A stretch of DNA of 64,000 nt from an uncultured bacterium (GCA_905215775.1 CAJMRM010000002.1:51469-115468); one strand, 5' to 3'. Counted from the first letter of the stretch, positions 52,908 to 61,601 are shown. Made by a program: numbers and translations. The notes: generated by a model not told the origin, from the letters alone.

Positions 52908-54281
52908 TTATCTGCACTCCAAGAGTCCCAAAAGATCTGCCGTATTTTCCTGCTTCTCCAGACTCTGCAGCGTCGATGCGATTTTGCCGATCCGGTCTTC
53001 CGGATAATGAATTTCCATGTTGCTGTTAAATTTCATCATGACCGCATCCAGATCCACAGGGTTCTGTGCCGTACCCTTCTCATATCTCTGATCCAGGACG
53101 ATCTCTCTGCCGTCCCGGCACGTAATTCTGATCCATCCCGGAAAATATCCCGGATTCTTTTTGCTGTCGTCGCTGACGCACTGGATCTTATCCATCATCT
53201 CACGGATTCTGGAATCCTTCACCAGCCTCAGATCGATCTCCCTGGGTCCCAGCTTTCCCTTCACAAAGCTGACCGCCGCCACATAGGGCAGGCTGAACCG
53301 CATCATATAATCCGTCGCCGGAAATTTCTTCGCTTGATCCGGTTCACATACAATGTGATAGCATCTGTCCTCAATCCTGCATTCCACGGAACTGATATCC
53401 TCGACCGTCAGATGTTCTTCATTACGGGCCCGGAACATGCAGTCCGCAAAGGAATGTGTCATATGGCAGACAGGATACAGCTTGAAGGTAATCTCCATGG
53501 TCTTCCATTCTTTTCCCAGAGAATCCATGACTTCAAAACCGTCTGCTGCTCCCAGATGCGTTTTCCAGAGACCGAATTCTCCCTCAAACACCTTTCTCGG
53601 TCCGGTGAATCCCGCCTGAGCCAGTTTCACTGCATATACGGCGCTGTGGGCTCCCCAGCCGGGATGGATTTTCTTTACCCAGCTTCCATCCCGTAAAAAT
53701 TCCTGTATGGCCGCGGCCTGGCTTCCGCAGATCCCCAGGGCGTTTACCAATGTCTCCTCGGACACATGAAGCAGTTTCCCGGCCACACAGGCAGCGGCAA
53801 ACGGGGCCACAATTCCCGTGCCGTGATATCCGATGTCATGGAACCGGCCTTTGGCCGCCAGGGCCAGCCTCACAATAATCTCCCATCCCGCAAGGATTGC
53901 CTCAAAGATTTCTTTTCCGGTTGATCCGGCAGCTTCTCCCACAGTGATTGCCGTGCTGACCACGGAAGCACTGGGATGGACGATTCCTCCCACATGGGTG
54001 TCGTCATAGTCTGAGCCATGGATCAGAGACGCGTTGTAAAGGACCGCGTTTTCCAGCGATACTTTCCGTTTTTCTCCCCACAGGGTACACCCCTGATTCC
54101 CGTTCATTTCCGTTACAACCCGACGCACAACCTGGGCATGCTCCTGGTCCAGATTTGCCATGGCAACTCCAATGGTGTCCAGCAAAAGCAGTTTCCCATA
54201 TGCCAGCACCCTCGGCGGAACCTGTTCCAGGGTCAGCGACAGTGCATATTCCGCAATTTTTTCTGATACGGTTTTCTCCAT
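52908..54281 (-). CDS. MmgE/PrpD family protein (first copy)
   Basis: 457 residues, first gene of the seven-gene operon. Family marks: HGSDYDDTHVGGIVHPSAS, GRFHDIGYHGTGIVAPFAAA, GSWVKKIHPGWGAHSAVYA, and KLYPVCHMTHSFADC. The DDTH and HPS elements are intact. AGAGGG precedes ATG 54281. The gene is divergent from the LysR gene with 145 bases between. As with its paralog, dehydratase, decarboxylase or epimerase activity are all possible in the family. Confidence 0.9.
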   Translation of the reverse strand: MEKTVSEKIAEYALSLTLEQVPPRVLAYGKLLLLDTIGVAMANLDQEHAQVVRRVVTEMNGNQGCTLWGEKRKVSLENAVLYNASLIHGSDYDDTHVGGIVHPSASVVSTAITVGEAAGSTGKEIFEAILAGWEIIVRLALAAKGRFHDIGYHGTGIVAPFAAACVAGKLLHVSEETLVNALGICGSQAAAIQEFLRDGSWVKKIHPGWGAHSAVYAVKLAQAGFTGPRKVFEGEFGLWKTHLGAADGFEVMDSLGKEWKTMEITFKLYPVCHMTHSFADCMFRARNEEHLTVEDISSVECRIEDRCYHIVCEPDQAKKFPATDYMMRFSLPYVAAVSFVKGKLGPREIDLRLVKDSRIREMMDKIQCVSDDSKKNPGYFPGWIRITCRDGREIVLDQRYEKGTAQNPVDLDAVMMKFNSNMEIHYPEDRIGKIASTLQSLEKQENTADLLGLLECR

Positions 54282-54312
54282 TCCATCCCTCTTTTCCCGA
54301 CTAAACCGCCGA

Positions 54313-54326
54313 TATTAAAAGTTAAT
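54313..54326. promoter_or_regulatory. LysR-type box in the divergent intergenic region
   Basis: ATTAA-AAG-TTAAT (54314-54326) is a perfect palindrome and, counted from 54313, fits the T-N11-A pattern of LysR-type binding sites. It lies between the LysR gene and the hydro-lyase operon, about 30 bases from the operon's start codon, so it may overlap that promoter. No clear -10/-35 pair was found for the operon. Confidence 0.5.
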
Positions 54327-54378
54327 TCTGTCGTTTTTTGTCCAGTTTCTGCCATTTAGTCTCAGTTTTTGCTTTTTC

Positions 54379-54407
54379 TTGACAATAAATCTTCCATCCC
54401 ATATAAT
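54379..54407 (+). promoter_or_regulatory. promoter of the LysR gene
   Basis: Perfect consensus: TTGACA (54379-54384), 17 bases, TATAAT (54402-54407). The AAGGAGG ribosome binding site (54412-54418) begins only five bases after the -10 box, so the transcript start is close to the site and the leader is very short. Confidence 0.8.
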
Positions 54408-54426
54408 TGTTAAGGAGGTGCCTGAT

Positions 54427-55365
54427 ATGAATATAAATTTTCGTGAAGTAAATTACATCGTGACCATAGCCCAGGAAGGAACCATTACAAAGGCAGCCCA
54501 GAAACTGTACATTGCCCAGCCTTCTCTCAGCCAGGCCGTCAAAAAAATCGAGCAGGAAACCGGCGTCGTTCTGTTTACCAGGGTCAAAAACCGGCTTAAG
54601 CTTACCCCGGAAGGGGAAGCGTTTGTAGAAGCAGGGATCAAGATCAACAAGATCATGCGTGACCTTGAAAACCAGTTCTCCGATCTTCAGCATGCCAAAA
54701 AAGGAAAACTGATCCTCGGCGTCCCCTATCTTCTCGGCACTCTGATCGCATCGGAAATCATCCCTGCCTATACTTCAAAATTCCCGCAGGTGGAACTGTC
54801 CATTGTGGAGGCCTCCTCCAGCGAGCTGGAGCAGATGCTCATGGACGGCACCATCGACATCAGCGTTATCCCGCAGCCTTTCAAATATGACAATTTTCAG
54901 TTCCATCCGCTGTTAAAAAGCCGGATGATCCTTCTGGCCTCAAAAAACAGCAGCATCAAGCAGGCAGCCTATCATAAGAAGACCCTGGAGCGCTTTCCCT
55001 ATATTGACATCACCAAGATGGACGGCGCTCCGTTCATCATCGGTCAGCCCGGCCAGCGGATCCGCTATATCAACGAATCCATTTTCCGGAAAGCCCGTCT
55101 TACTCCCAATATCGTCATGACCAGCCGCAATCAGGAGACGATCAAGCGCATGGTCGCCAACGATATCGGCTATACGCTGATCCCCGAGCACTATCTGAGT
55201 TTTTCAGGATCTTTCGACGATCTTGACTGTTATTATCTGGAACCGGATGTGGATCATGAATGGATCGTTTCCGTTGCTTACTTCGATCCGAGCCGTATCT
55301 CCGTAGCCATGAAAGGATTTCTGGAGATAGCCGATCAGTATTATCACGCCAGCTCCTGCAGATAG
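54427..55365 (+). CDS. LysR-family transcriptional regulator
   Basis: Start ATG 54427, with AAGGAGG nine bases upstream; 312 residues. N-terminal winged helix-turn-helix (residues 1-60): INFREVNYIVTIAQEGTITKAAQKLYIAQPSLSQAVKKIE, with FTR...LTPEGEAF. The rest is a periplasmic-binding-protein-like effector domain. It is divergent from the hydro-lyase operon and convergent with the Opp operon, whose last gene ends nine bases away. It likely senses a substrate or product of the pathway (family knowledge plus inference). Confidence 0.93.
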   Translation: MNINFREVNYIVTIAQEGTITKAAQKLYIAQPSLSQAVKKIEQETGVVLFTRVKNRLKLTPEGEAFVEAGIKINKIMRDLENQFSDLQHAKKGKLILGVPYLLGTLIASEIIPAYTSKFPQVELSIVEASSSELEQMLMDGTIDISVIPQPFKYDNFQFHPLLKSRMILLASKNSSIKQAAYHKKTLERFPYIDITKMDGAPFIIGQPGQRIRYINESIFRKARLTPNIVMTSRNQETIKRMVANDIGYTLIPEHYLSFSGSFDDLDCYYLEPDVDHEWIVSVAYFDPSRISVAMKGFLEIADQYYHASSCR

Positions 55366-55374
55366 CCGTCCGGA

Positions 55375-56358
55375 TCAGGATTTCCGTTCTTTTTTCTCCA
55401 GTCCGTTGATCTCTTCCACATAGTGGCAGGCCACAAAATGATCGGGAAGGATTTCCCGGATCTCAGGGCTTGTTCTGGTACATTCCTCTTTCGCATAAGG
55501 ACAGCGGCTTGCGAAACGGCATCCAGGCTTGGGATTGATGGGAGACGAAAGTTCTCCTTTCAGCAGGATCTGTTCTTTCCTGTTGTCCAGATCCACCGTG
55601 GGGATTGCCGACAGAAGCGCCTGTGTGTACGGATGGAGTGTATGGGCAAACAGCTCTTCTGACTCACATTTCTCCACCAGCTGTCCCAGATACATGACCA
55701 TGATGTCGTTGGAAATATGCTTTACCACCGAGAGGTTGTGGGTGATAAACATATATGTCAATTTTCTCTCTTCCTGAAGATCCTGCATCAGATTCAGGAT
55801 TTGGGCCTGAATGGAAACGTCCAGCGCGGAAACCGGTTCATCGCAGACCACAAATTCCGGATTCAGGCTCAGGGCCCTGGCGATGCCGATCCTCTGGCGT
55901 CTTCCTCCGTCCAGTTCGTGCGGATAGCTTCCGGCCAGCCTTCTGGCCAGCCCCACTGTATCCATCAGCTCCAGAACCCGCTTTTCCAGCTCGTCCTTCG
56001 ACTGGCAGGTCTTGTGGATGATCATGCTCTCCGCGATGGCGTCATGGACGCACATTCTTGGATTCAGGGAAGAAAACGGATCCTGAAAAATCATCTGCAT
56101 CTGTCTTCTCAGATCCATTCTTTCCTTTCCTTCTGCATTGGTAATATCCTTGCCGTTGAATATGATATTTCCCGACGTGCTCTCCAGAAGCCCTATAATG
56201 GTGCGGCCAAGGGTGGATTTTCCGCATCCGGACTCTCCCACGACTCCCAGGGTCCGTCCTCTTCCAATCGTAAAATTCAGACCGTCCACCGCGTGGAGCA
56301 TTCCCTTGGGCGTCTTAAAATATTTTTTCAGTTCTTTTACCTGTAAAATTTCGTCCAT
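55375..56358 (-). CDS. oppF: oligopeptide ABC transporter ATPase, OppF-type
   Basis: 327 residues. Walker A GESGCGKST, Q-loop QMIFQDPFSSLNPRM, Walker B FVVCDEPVSALDVS and H-loop FITHNLS. The signature is LDGGRRQR, with Asp in place of the usual Ser. The C-terminal cysteines (GCRFASRCPYAKEECTR) are typical of OppD/OppF. AGGAGG precedes the start. It is the last gene of the Opp operon. Confidence 0.94.
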   Translation of the reverse strand: MDEILQVKELKKYFKTPKGMLHAVDGLNFTIGRGRTLGVVGESGCGKSTLGRTIIGLLESTSGNIIFNGKDITNAEGKERMDLRRQMQMIFQDPFSSLNPRMCVHDAIAESMIIHKTCQSKDELEKRVLELMDTVGLARRLAGSYPHELDGGRRQRIGIARALSLNPEFVVCDEPVSALDVSIQAQILNLMQDLQEERKLTYMFITHNLSVVKHISNDIMVMYLGQLVEKCESEELFAHTLHPYTQALLSAIPTVDLDNRKEQILLKGELSSPINPKPGCRFASRCPYAKEECTRTSPEIREILPDHFVACHYVEEINGLEKKERKS

Positions 56359-56370
56359 GCTCTATCCTCC

Positions 56371-57333
56371 TTATGCTCCGCAGCAAAAACATTTGACCAT
56401 ATGACCCGGCTCCACCTCCACATACTGCGGTGCTTCCTTGGAACACTTGTCCATGGCGGCAGGACATCTTGGGCAGAACGCGCAGCCCTCCGGCAGGTTT
56501 GACGGATCCGGCATGAGTCCCTTGATGGGGGTCAGCCTGTGCACATGTTTATGCAGATCCGGGATAGACGCGAATAATCCTTTGGTGTAGGGATGGGCCG
56601 GACGCCGGTAAACCTGATCCAGAGTTCCGTATTCCACGATTTCTCCGGCATACATAATGGCCACTTTATCACATACTTCGGCCACCACGCCCAGATCATG
56701 CGTGATCATGATCATGGATGTCCCTCTCTCTTTTTTAAGTTTTTTCATAAGAGACAGTACCTGGGCCTGGATCGTCACATCCAGTGCCGTGGTGGGCTCG
56801 TCGGCGATCAGGATATCCGGGTTGCAGGCCAGAGCAATGGCGATAACCACCCTCTGCTTCATTCCGCCGGAAAACTGATGGGGATATTCGCCCATTCTTC
56901 TGGCCTCGATTCCCACTGTCTCCAGCATGGCCGCTGCCCGCTTATTGGCGTCTGCCAGGGAAATTCCTTTATTGTGGAACTTGATGACTTCCGCGATCTG
57001 GTCTCCCACAGGGAGCACCGGGTTTAAAGATGTCATGGGATCCTGGAAGATCATGGCGATCTTATTTCCGCGCAGTTTGCGCATCTCGCTTTCTTTATAT
57101 TTCAGCAGCTCCTCTCCTTCCAGCAAAATGGAGCCGCCGACAATCTTTCCGGGCGGATTGGGCACCAGCCTGAGAAGCGCCAGTGCCGTGGTGGTTTTTC
57201 CGGCTCCAGTCTCTCCTACCAGTCCCAGGGTCTCCCCTTTGTTCAGGGAAAAGCTTATGCCGTTTACCGCCTTAACCAGGGCGGTATCTGTAATATAGTG
57301 AACATGCAGATCTTTTACTTCCAGCTGTTTCAT
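56371..57333 (-). CDS. oppD: oligopeptide ABC transporter ATPase, OppD-type
   Basis: 320 residues. Walker A GETGAGKTT, Q-loop MIFQDPMTSLNPVL, signature FSGGMKQRVVIAIAL, Walker B LIADEPTTALDVT. A C-terminal cysteine set (CAFCPRCPAAMDKC) is present, as expected. AGGAGG lies upstream of ATG 57333. It powers the OppB/OppC channel with OppF. Confidence 0.95.
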   Translation of the reverse strand: MKQLEVKDLHVHYITDTALVKAVNGISFSLNKGETLGLVGETGAGKTTTALALLRLVPNPPGKIVGGSILLEGEELLKYKESEMRKLRGNKIAMIFQDPMTSLNPVLPVGDQIAEVIKFHNKGISLADANKRAAAMLETVGIEARRMGEYPHQFSGGMKQRVVIAIALACNPDILIADEPTTALDVTIQAQVLSLMKKLKKERGTSMIMITHDLGVVAEVCDKVAIMYAGEIVEYGTLDQVYRRPAHPYTKGLFASIPDLHKHVHRLTPIKGLMPDPSNLPEGCAFCPRCPAAMDKCSKEAPQYVEVEPGHMVKCFCCGA

Positions 57334-57347
57334 ATCATCGGCCTCCT

Positions 57348-58214
57348 CTACCGTTTCAGACGCGGGTCAAGGGCATCTCTCAGTCCGTCGCCCAGAAGAT
57401 TCAGGGAAATTACGGTCGTCATGATAAAGACGCCGGGGAATGTAACCAGATGCCAGTAATTTCTGATGTACTGGCGTCCTTTGGACAGCATGCTGCCCCA
57501 CTCCGGAGTCGGGGGCTGAACACCCAGACCGATGAAGCTTAAGCTGGCCGTGGTAATAATGGCGCCTGCCACGCCCAGGGAAGCCTGCACAATAATCGGC
57601 GCCAGGGCATTGGGAATGATATGCCGCAGAATGATTCTGGGAACGCTTGCCCCCAGACATCTGGCCGCTTCTATGTATTCCGTGTTCTTTACTGTCATCA
57701 CGGAAGCACGGACCACACGGGCATAGGATGGAATCGTGGTCAGACCAATGGCAATAATGGCGTTTCCGATACCGGGGCCCATGGCGGAAGCCAGGGAAAT
57801 TGCCAGAAGAAGATCCGGGATGCTGTGCCAGATATCCAGAAAACGCATGATAAAGTCGTCCACCCTGCCTCCGTAATAGGCTGCCAGAGCTCCAAGCGTT
57901 CCTCCGATCAGGCAGCCCACGGATACGGACAGAATACCTACAAACAGGGAGATTCTGGCTCCGTAAAGGATTCTTGTAAACAGGTCGCGGCCGAATTCAT
58001 CGGTTCCCAGAAGGTGGGCCATGCTGGGCATCTCAAATCTGGCCGTCAGATCCTGCTTGTCAAAGTCATAGGGCGTAATGACGCCGGCAAAAATCGCGCC
58101 GAAAAGCAGCAGACTGATGATGATGAGTCCGACAACGGCCGCTTTGTTCTTGATAAACCTCCGGAAGGTATCCTTCGCCTGGCTGTTGCGCTTTACAGTC
58201 GTAGTCTCTCCCAT
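57348..58214 (-). CDS. oppC: oligopeptide ABC transporter permease, OppC-type
   Basis: 288 residues, six membrane helices. LLGTDEFGRDLFTRILYGARISL after the first helix and the coupling region AARCLGASVPRIILRHIIPN are the family marks. The N-terminus contains a cytoplasmic basic stretch. Three bases separate it from oppB and fourteen from oppD. Confidence 0.94.
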   Translation of the reverse strand: MGETTTVKRNSQAKDTFRRFIKNKAAVVGLIIISLLLFGAIFAGVITPYDFDKQDLTARFEMPSMAHLLGTDEFGRDLFTRILYGARISLFVGILSVSVGCLIGGTLGALAAYYGGRVDDFIMRFLDIWHSIPDLLLAISLASAMGPGIGNAIIAIGLTTIPSYARVVRASVMTVKNTEYIEAARCLGASVPRIILRHIIPNALAPIIVQASLGVAGAIITTASLSFIGLGVQPPTPEWGSMLSKGRQYIRNYWHLVTFPGVFIMTTVISLNLLGDGLRDALDPRLKR

Positions 58215-58217
58215 TCC

Positions 58218-59183
58218 TTATGCCTCCTTTGCCGCACTCTTTTTGTATTTCTTTCCCGTACTGTACTGGGACTTGATTCGGGGATCAATGAATGCGTATA
58301 AGATATCCACGATCAGGTTGATGATTCCGTAGGCAAATGCGATCAGAAGAACACCGCCCAGAATAACCGGATAGTTCCGGTTGTTGATGGAGTCGATCAT
58401 CAGTTTTCCCAGGCCGGGAATGCCGAACACCTGCTCGCTTACCACGGAGCCGCCAAGTGAGCCGCCGAACCTCAGGCCCACCACCGTCATAACCGGGATC
58501 AGAGCGTTTCTCAGGGCATGCTTCCAGATGACCGTCTTTTCTGAAGCGCCTTTGGCTCTTGCCGTCCGGATATAATCCTGGCGGATGGTCTCCAGCATGG
58601 AAGATCTGGTAGTCCTCATGATGGCCGCGGCGCCGCTGGTTCCGATGGTCAGAGCCGGAAGAATCCAGTGGGCCGGCGTGGAGAAACCGCTGGACGGCAG
58701 CCATTTCAGGTAAACCGCGAAAATCAGAATATTCAGAAGGCCCTGCCAGAAGTTGGGCATGGACACACCGATCATGGCCACCACTCGGGACAGGTTATCG
58801 ATCAGGGAATTCTGGTATATGGCTGCCAAGATCCCCAGAGGAATGGCCAGAAGCACAGCCACCAGGGTACTGACCGTAGCCAGTATGATGGTGGTCGGGT
58901 ATCTGGAAAAGATCTCATCAGACACCGGCTGATTGGTGACATAGGACACACCCATATCGCCTTTGCAGATTCCGACGACATAATTCACGTACCGCACGAT
59001 GAAAGGGTCATTCAGCCCCATATCGTCTCTCAGAGCCTGTATGGCCTCTTCATTGGCATCATCTCCCAGAACCATTCTGGCCGGATCGCCGGGTATGAAG
59101 TAAAGAACTGTAAAAATAATCAGTGTGACCCCCAGCAGAACCGGGATCATCCACAGGATTCGCTTCAATATATACTTTCCCAT
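58218..59183 (-). CDS. oppB: oligopeptide ABC transporter permease, OppB-type
   Basis: 321 residues. MGKYILKRILWMIPVLLGVT begins the first helix; FYFIPGDP-like (here YFIPGDPARM), GDMGVSYVTNQPV and the coupling region DYIRTARAKGASEKTVIWKHAL are characteristic. It follows oppA after a 109-base gap that contains a hairpin. AGAGGA precedes the start. Confidence 0.94.
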   Translation of the reverse strand: MGKYILKRILWMIPVLLGVTLIIFTVLYFIPGDPARMVLGDDANEEAIQALRDDMGLNDPFIVRYVNYVVGICKGDMGVSYVTNQPVSDEIFSRYPTTIILATVSTLVAVLLAIPLGILAAIYQNSLIDNLSRVVAMIGVSMPNFWQGLLNILIFAVYLKWLPSSGFSTPAHWILPALTIGTSGAAAIMRTTRSSMLETIRQDYIRTARAKGASEKTVIWKHALRNALIPVMTVVGLRFGGSLGGSVVSEQVFGIPGLGKLMIDSINNRNYPVILGGVLLIAFAYGIINLIVDILYAFIDPRIKSQYSTGKKYKKSAAKEA

Positions 59184-59226
59184 ATGGTCCTCTCTTTCCT
59201 GAAAGATTGGCGGAATTATGAAACAT

Positions 59227-59248
59227 GACCTGCCGTTGCCGGCAGATC
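59227..59248 (-). other. intercistronic hairpin between oppA and oppB
   Basis: On the minus strand GATCTGCCG pairs with CGGCAGGTC (nine pairs, one G-U) around a GCAA tetraloop of the GNRA type. No T run follows. Such hairpins often stabilise the upstream binding-protein mRNA so that it is made in excess over the permeases. Confidence 0.6.
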
Positions 59249-59292
59249 ATATTCCATAATTCATTATTCATTTTCAGTCAGGCTGTCAGTTA

Positions 59293-60885
59293 TCAGTCTT
59301 CATAGATACCGATCTGTTCAAAATAAATGCACTCACTGGGTGAAAATTCAAAACCAAATACGTCTTTGTCCATGGCAAAGGACTGTTTGATAAATGCCAC
59401 CGGAATCGCGTAGCATTTTTCTTCCAGGGCATAGTGCTGGATTTCGGACAGATACTCAGCCCTCTTCTCCGGATCAGATTCCTGTCTTGTCTTCTTGATC
59501 AGATCGTCGATATGAGTATCCTGAGGCTGCATAACGCCTGAATAACCGATCTCCCATGCTGCCAGAGAACTTACCGGGTCGCCGTTGCCGGTAAAGCTGG
59601 AACGTCCCATGGGATTCTCGCCGGCCTTGTTCATCTGCTTCACAGTCGCGGAGTCATAGCTGTTGATGGTCATGTTGATGCCCGCTTCTGCCCACATGGC
59701 CTGGAAGATCTCCATGTATGCCAGGGTATTGCTGTCGTTGGGAACCGTAAGTTCGCAGTCAAGGCCGTTGGGATAGCCTGCTTCCGCCAGAAGCTCTTTT
59801 GCGTATTCGATATCCTGTTTTACAGGTCCTACGGTCACATGGCCTTCAATGGAGGACGGATAAATGGAGTCCGCCGGTTCGGCCATGGAGCCCCAGACTG
59901 CTTCCACAGCTGTCGGTACATCCAATGCGTAGGTGAGAGCTCTTCTTACATTGATATCCTGATATACGCTGTCAGCAGTCTGGCACCAGTAGATGTTCTC
60001 GTGGGTGGTGCCGGTCTCACAGTAAACGGTGATATCCGGATTTTCCATCAGACGGTCATAGTCTTCGGAACCCACGCTAAAGATGAAATCCACGTCTCCG
60101 GATTCCAGCTGGATGGCACGGATGGCGCTGTCTGTAAACCATTTGAAGGTAAGAGTCTTGGTTACGGGTTTTTCTCCCCAGTAGTTGTCGTTTCTCTCAA
60201 GCACGATGCTGTCGCCTGTGGTCCAGGAAACAAATTTATAAGGGCCTGTTCCCACGGGGTTTCTCTCATAGTTGCTGTTGGGATCTGTGGCCACCTTCTT
60301 GCTGACAATCTGGGTCGTGGCAAGATACATCAGGACATTTCCCCACGGGCTGTTCAGCTTCATCTCCACAGTGTTGTCATCCAGCGCCTTGCAGTTCTCC
60401 CAGTCAAGGGACGTCCATTTGGACTGGGTTGCCGGCATAGTGGCAAGTCTTTCAAAGTTGTATAAGATATCTTCCGTTGTCAGCTGATCACCGTTGTGGA
60501 AGTATACGTCATCACGGATATGGAATCTGTAGGTCAGTTCATCCACCTGTTCCCATTCGTCCGCCAGGCATGGGGAGATTTCTCCCGTGGCCTCGTTTCT
60601 GCGGACCAGAGAGTCGTGGATCTGTCTTCCCACATGGGAGTTGGCGGAAATACTGCTGATTCCGGGTGAGATTGCCTGCGGCTCCTCAATCAGGGCAATC
60701 ACCAGGTTGTCTTTGATCGGCCTGTCGGCTTCTGCCGCTGCCGCCGTTGTCTCGCCGTTTCCTGATGTCTCAGCGGACGCTGCCGCTGTTGTTTCCGCCG
60801 AACCGCTTCCGGAACATCCGGCCAGAGAACCGGCCGCCAGCACCGCTGCCAGCACTGCGCTCAATACTCGAATACGTTTTTTCAT
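59293..60885 (-). CDS. oppA: oligopeptide-binding lipoprotein, OppA/DppA-type
   Basis: 530 residues. Signal peptide with lipobox Leu-Ala-Gly-Cys at residues 21-24, then a Ser/Thr/Ala-rich linker. SBP_bac_5 marks: HIRDDVYFHNGDQLTTEDILYNFERL, NPVGTGPYKFVSWTTGDSIVLERNDNYWG broken into conserved blocks, and DINVRRALTYALDVPTAVEAVWG. AAGGAG lies upstream. It binds the imported ligand at the cell surface; peptide is the default guess. It belongs with the four genes downstream. Confidence 0.92.
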   Translation of the reverse strand: MKKRIRVLSAVLAAVLAAGSLAGCSGSGSAETTAAASAETSGNGETTAAAAEADRPIKDNLVIALIEEPQAISPGISSISANSHVGRQIHDSLVRRNEATGEISPCLADEWEQVDELTYRFHIRDDVYFHNGDQLTTEDILYNFERLATMPATQSKWTSLDWENCKALDDNTVEMKLNSPWGNVLMYLATTQIVSKKVATDPNSNYERNPVGTGPYKFVSWTTGDSIVLERNDNYWGEKPVTKTLTFKWFTDSAIRAIQLESGDVDFIFSVGSEDYDRLMENPDITVYCETGTTHENIYWCQTADSVYQDINVRRALTYALDVPTAVEAVWGSMAEPADSIYPSSIEGHVTVGPVKQDIEYAKELLAEAGYPNGLDCELTVPNDSNTLAYMEIFQAMWAEAGINMTINSYDSATVKQMNKAGENPMGRSSFTGNGDPVSSLAAWEIGYSGVMQPQDTHIDDLIKKTRQESDPEKRAEYLSEIQHYALEEKCYAIPVAFIKQSFAMDKDVFGFEFSPSECIYFEQIGIYED

Positions 60886-60909
60886 CTACACCTCTCCTTT
60901 TCACTTTTG

Positions 60910-61503
60910 TTATCTATCATCAGCCCCTGCATCCTGTTCCAGATGCTCCAGAACTGTAATGACCTCCCCCACAGACGGCATATCAATGCTGTTTTCCGCG
61001 TAATGAACATATTTCGCGGTCCCTGTCTGATCCAGAATAAACAATGCCGGCAGCTGTTGTTCGCGCCCCTCATAGGCTCCGTGGACAAAACCTGCTTCCT
61101 TTACTTTCCGTCTCTTCTCTTCCAGTCTCGCCAGGCCTTCCGGTGTCTTCGGCATCCGCTCCGCTTTGTCCCGGGTGGCACGGATATCCATGGCATCGTA
61201 AATCCTGTATTCAGGATCACAGATCATATACATCGGGAATCCATTTTCTCCCGCTCCCTCTTCCAGAGTTTTTATGCTGCTCTGCAGGACCACGGCCACC
61301 TGCGCGTCATGTTCCGTAAAGGCGCTGTATTTTTCTGCAATCTGCCGGATGTCATAACTGCAGAATGTGCATCCCAGATATCTCAGGCACCAGAGAACCG
61401 TATATTTTTTCTCTTTCAGAAGTTCATACAGGTCTGTTTCCGGATGGAACGCCATAGTCAGATGAAAATCAGGGATTTTATCTCCGGGCAAGATTTTAGG
61501 CAT
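60910..61503 (-). CDS. peroxiredoxin-like (AhpC/TSA-type thioredoxin-fold) protein
   Basis: 197 residues. MPKILPGDKIPDFHL at the start and YTVLWCLRYLGCTFCSYDIRQIAEKY, with the redox motif GCTFC, are typical of the AhpC/TSA redoxin family. The classic peroxiredoxin Pro-x-x-x-Thr-x-x-Cys motif is altered to Leu-Gly-Cys, so the activity may be thiol-disulfide rather than peroxidase. It is the first gene of the Opp operon, 24 bases before oppA. Confidence 0.82.
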   Translation of the reverse strand: MPKILPGDKIPDFHLTMAFHPETDLYELLKEKKYTVLWCLRYLGCTFCSYDIRQIAEKYSAFTEHDAQVAVVLQSSIKTLEEGAGENGFPMYMICDPEYRIYDAMDIRATRDKAERMPKTPEGLARLEEKRRKVKEAGFVHGAYEGREQQLPALFILDQTGTAKYVHYAENSIDMPSVGEVITVLEHLEQDAGADDR

Positions 61504-61572
61504 ATTTTTACCTCTTTTCAGTTTTTTGTCTATATTTGTTGTCTTTTATTATTATTTATCTGATTTATTCTC

Positions 61573-61601
61573 ATTATATCCAAATTTGTACATGACGTAA
61601 A
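61573..61601 (-). promoter_or_regulatory. promoter of the redoxin-opp operon
   Basis: On the minus strand TTTACG (61596-61601), 17 bases, then a perfect TATAAT (61573-61578). The surrounding 61504-61690 is A+T-rich and holds no other gene I can support. The leader to ATG 61503 is about 65 bases. Confidence 0.6.

Noticed and set aside
51746..53696. Two long plus-strand frames opposite the LeuC-like and PrpD-like genes
   Set aside because: Same reason: they mirror well-supported minus-strand genes and have no recognisable domains.
46148..54281. Methylcitrate cycle or leucine biosynthesis operon
   Set aside because: PrpD and LeuCD homologs are present, but citrate synthase, PrpB-type lyase, LeuA and LeuB are all missing, and a peptidase and C-S lyase-type enzyme are included instead.
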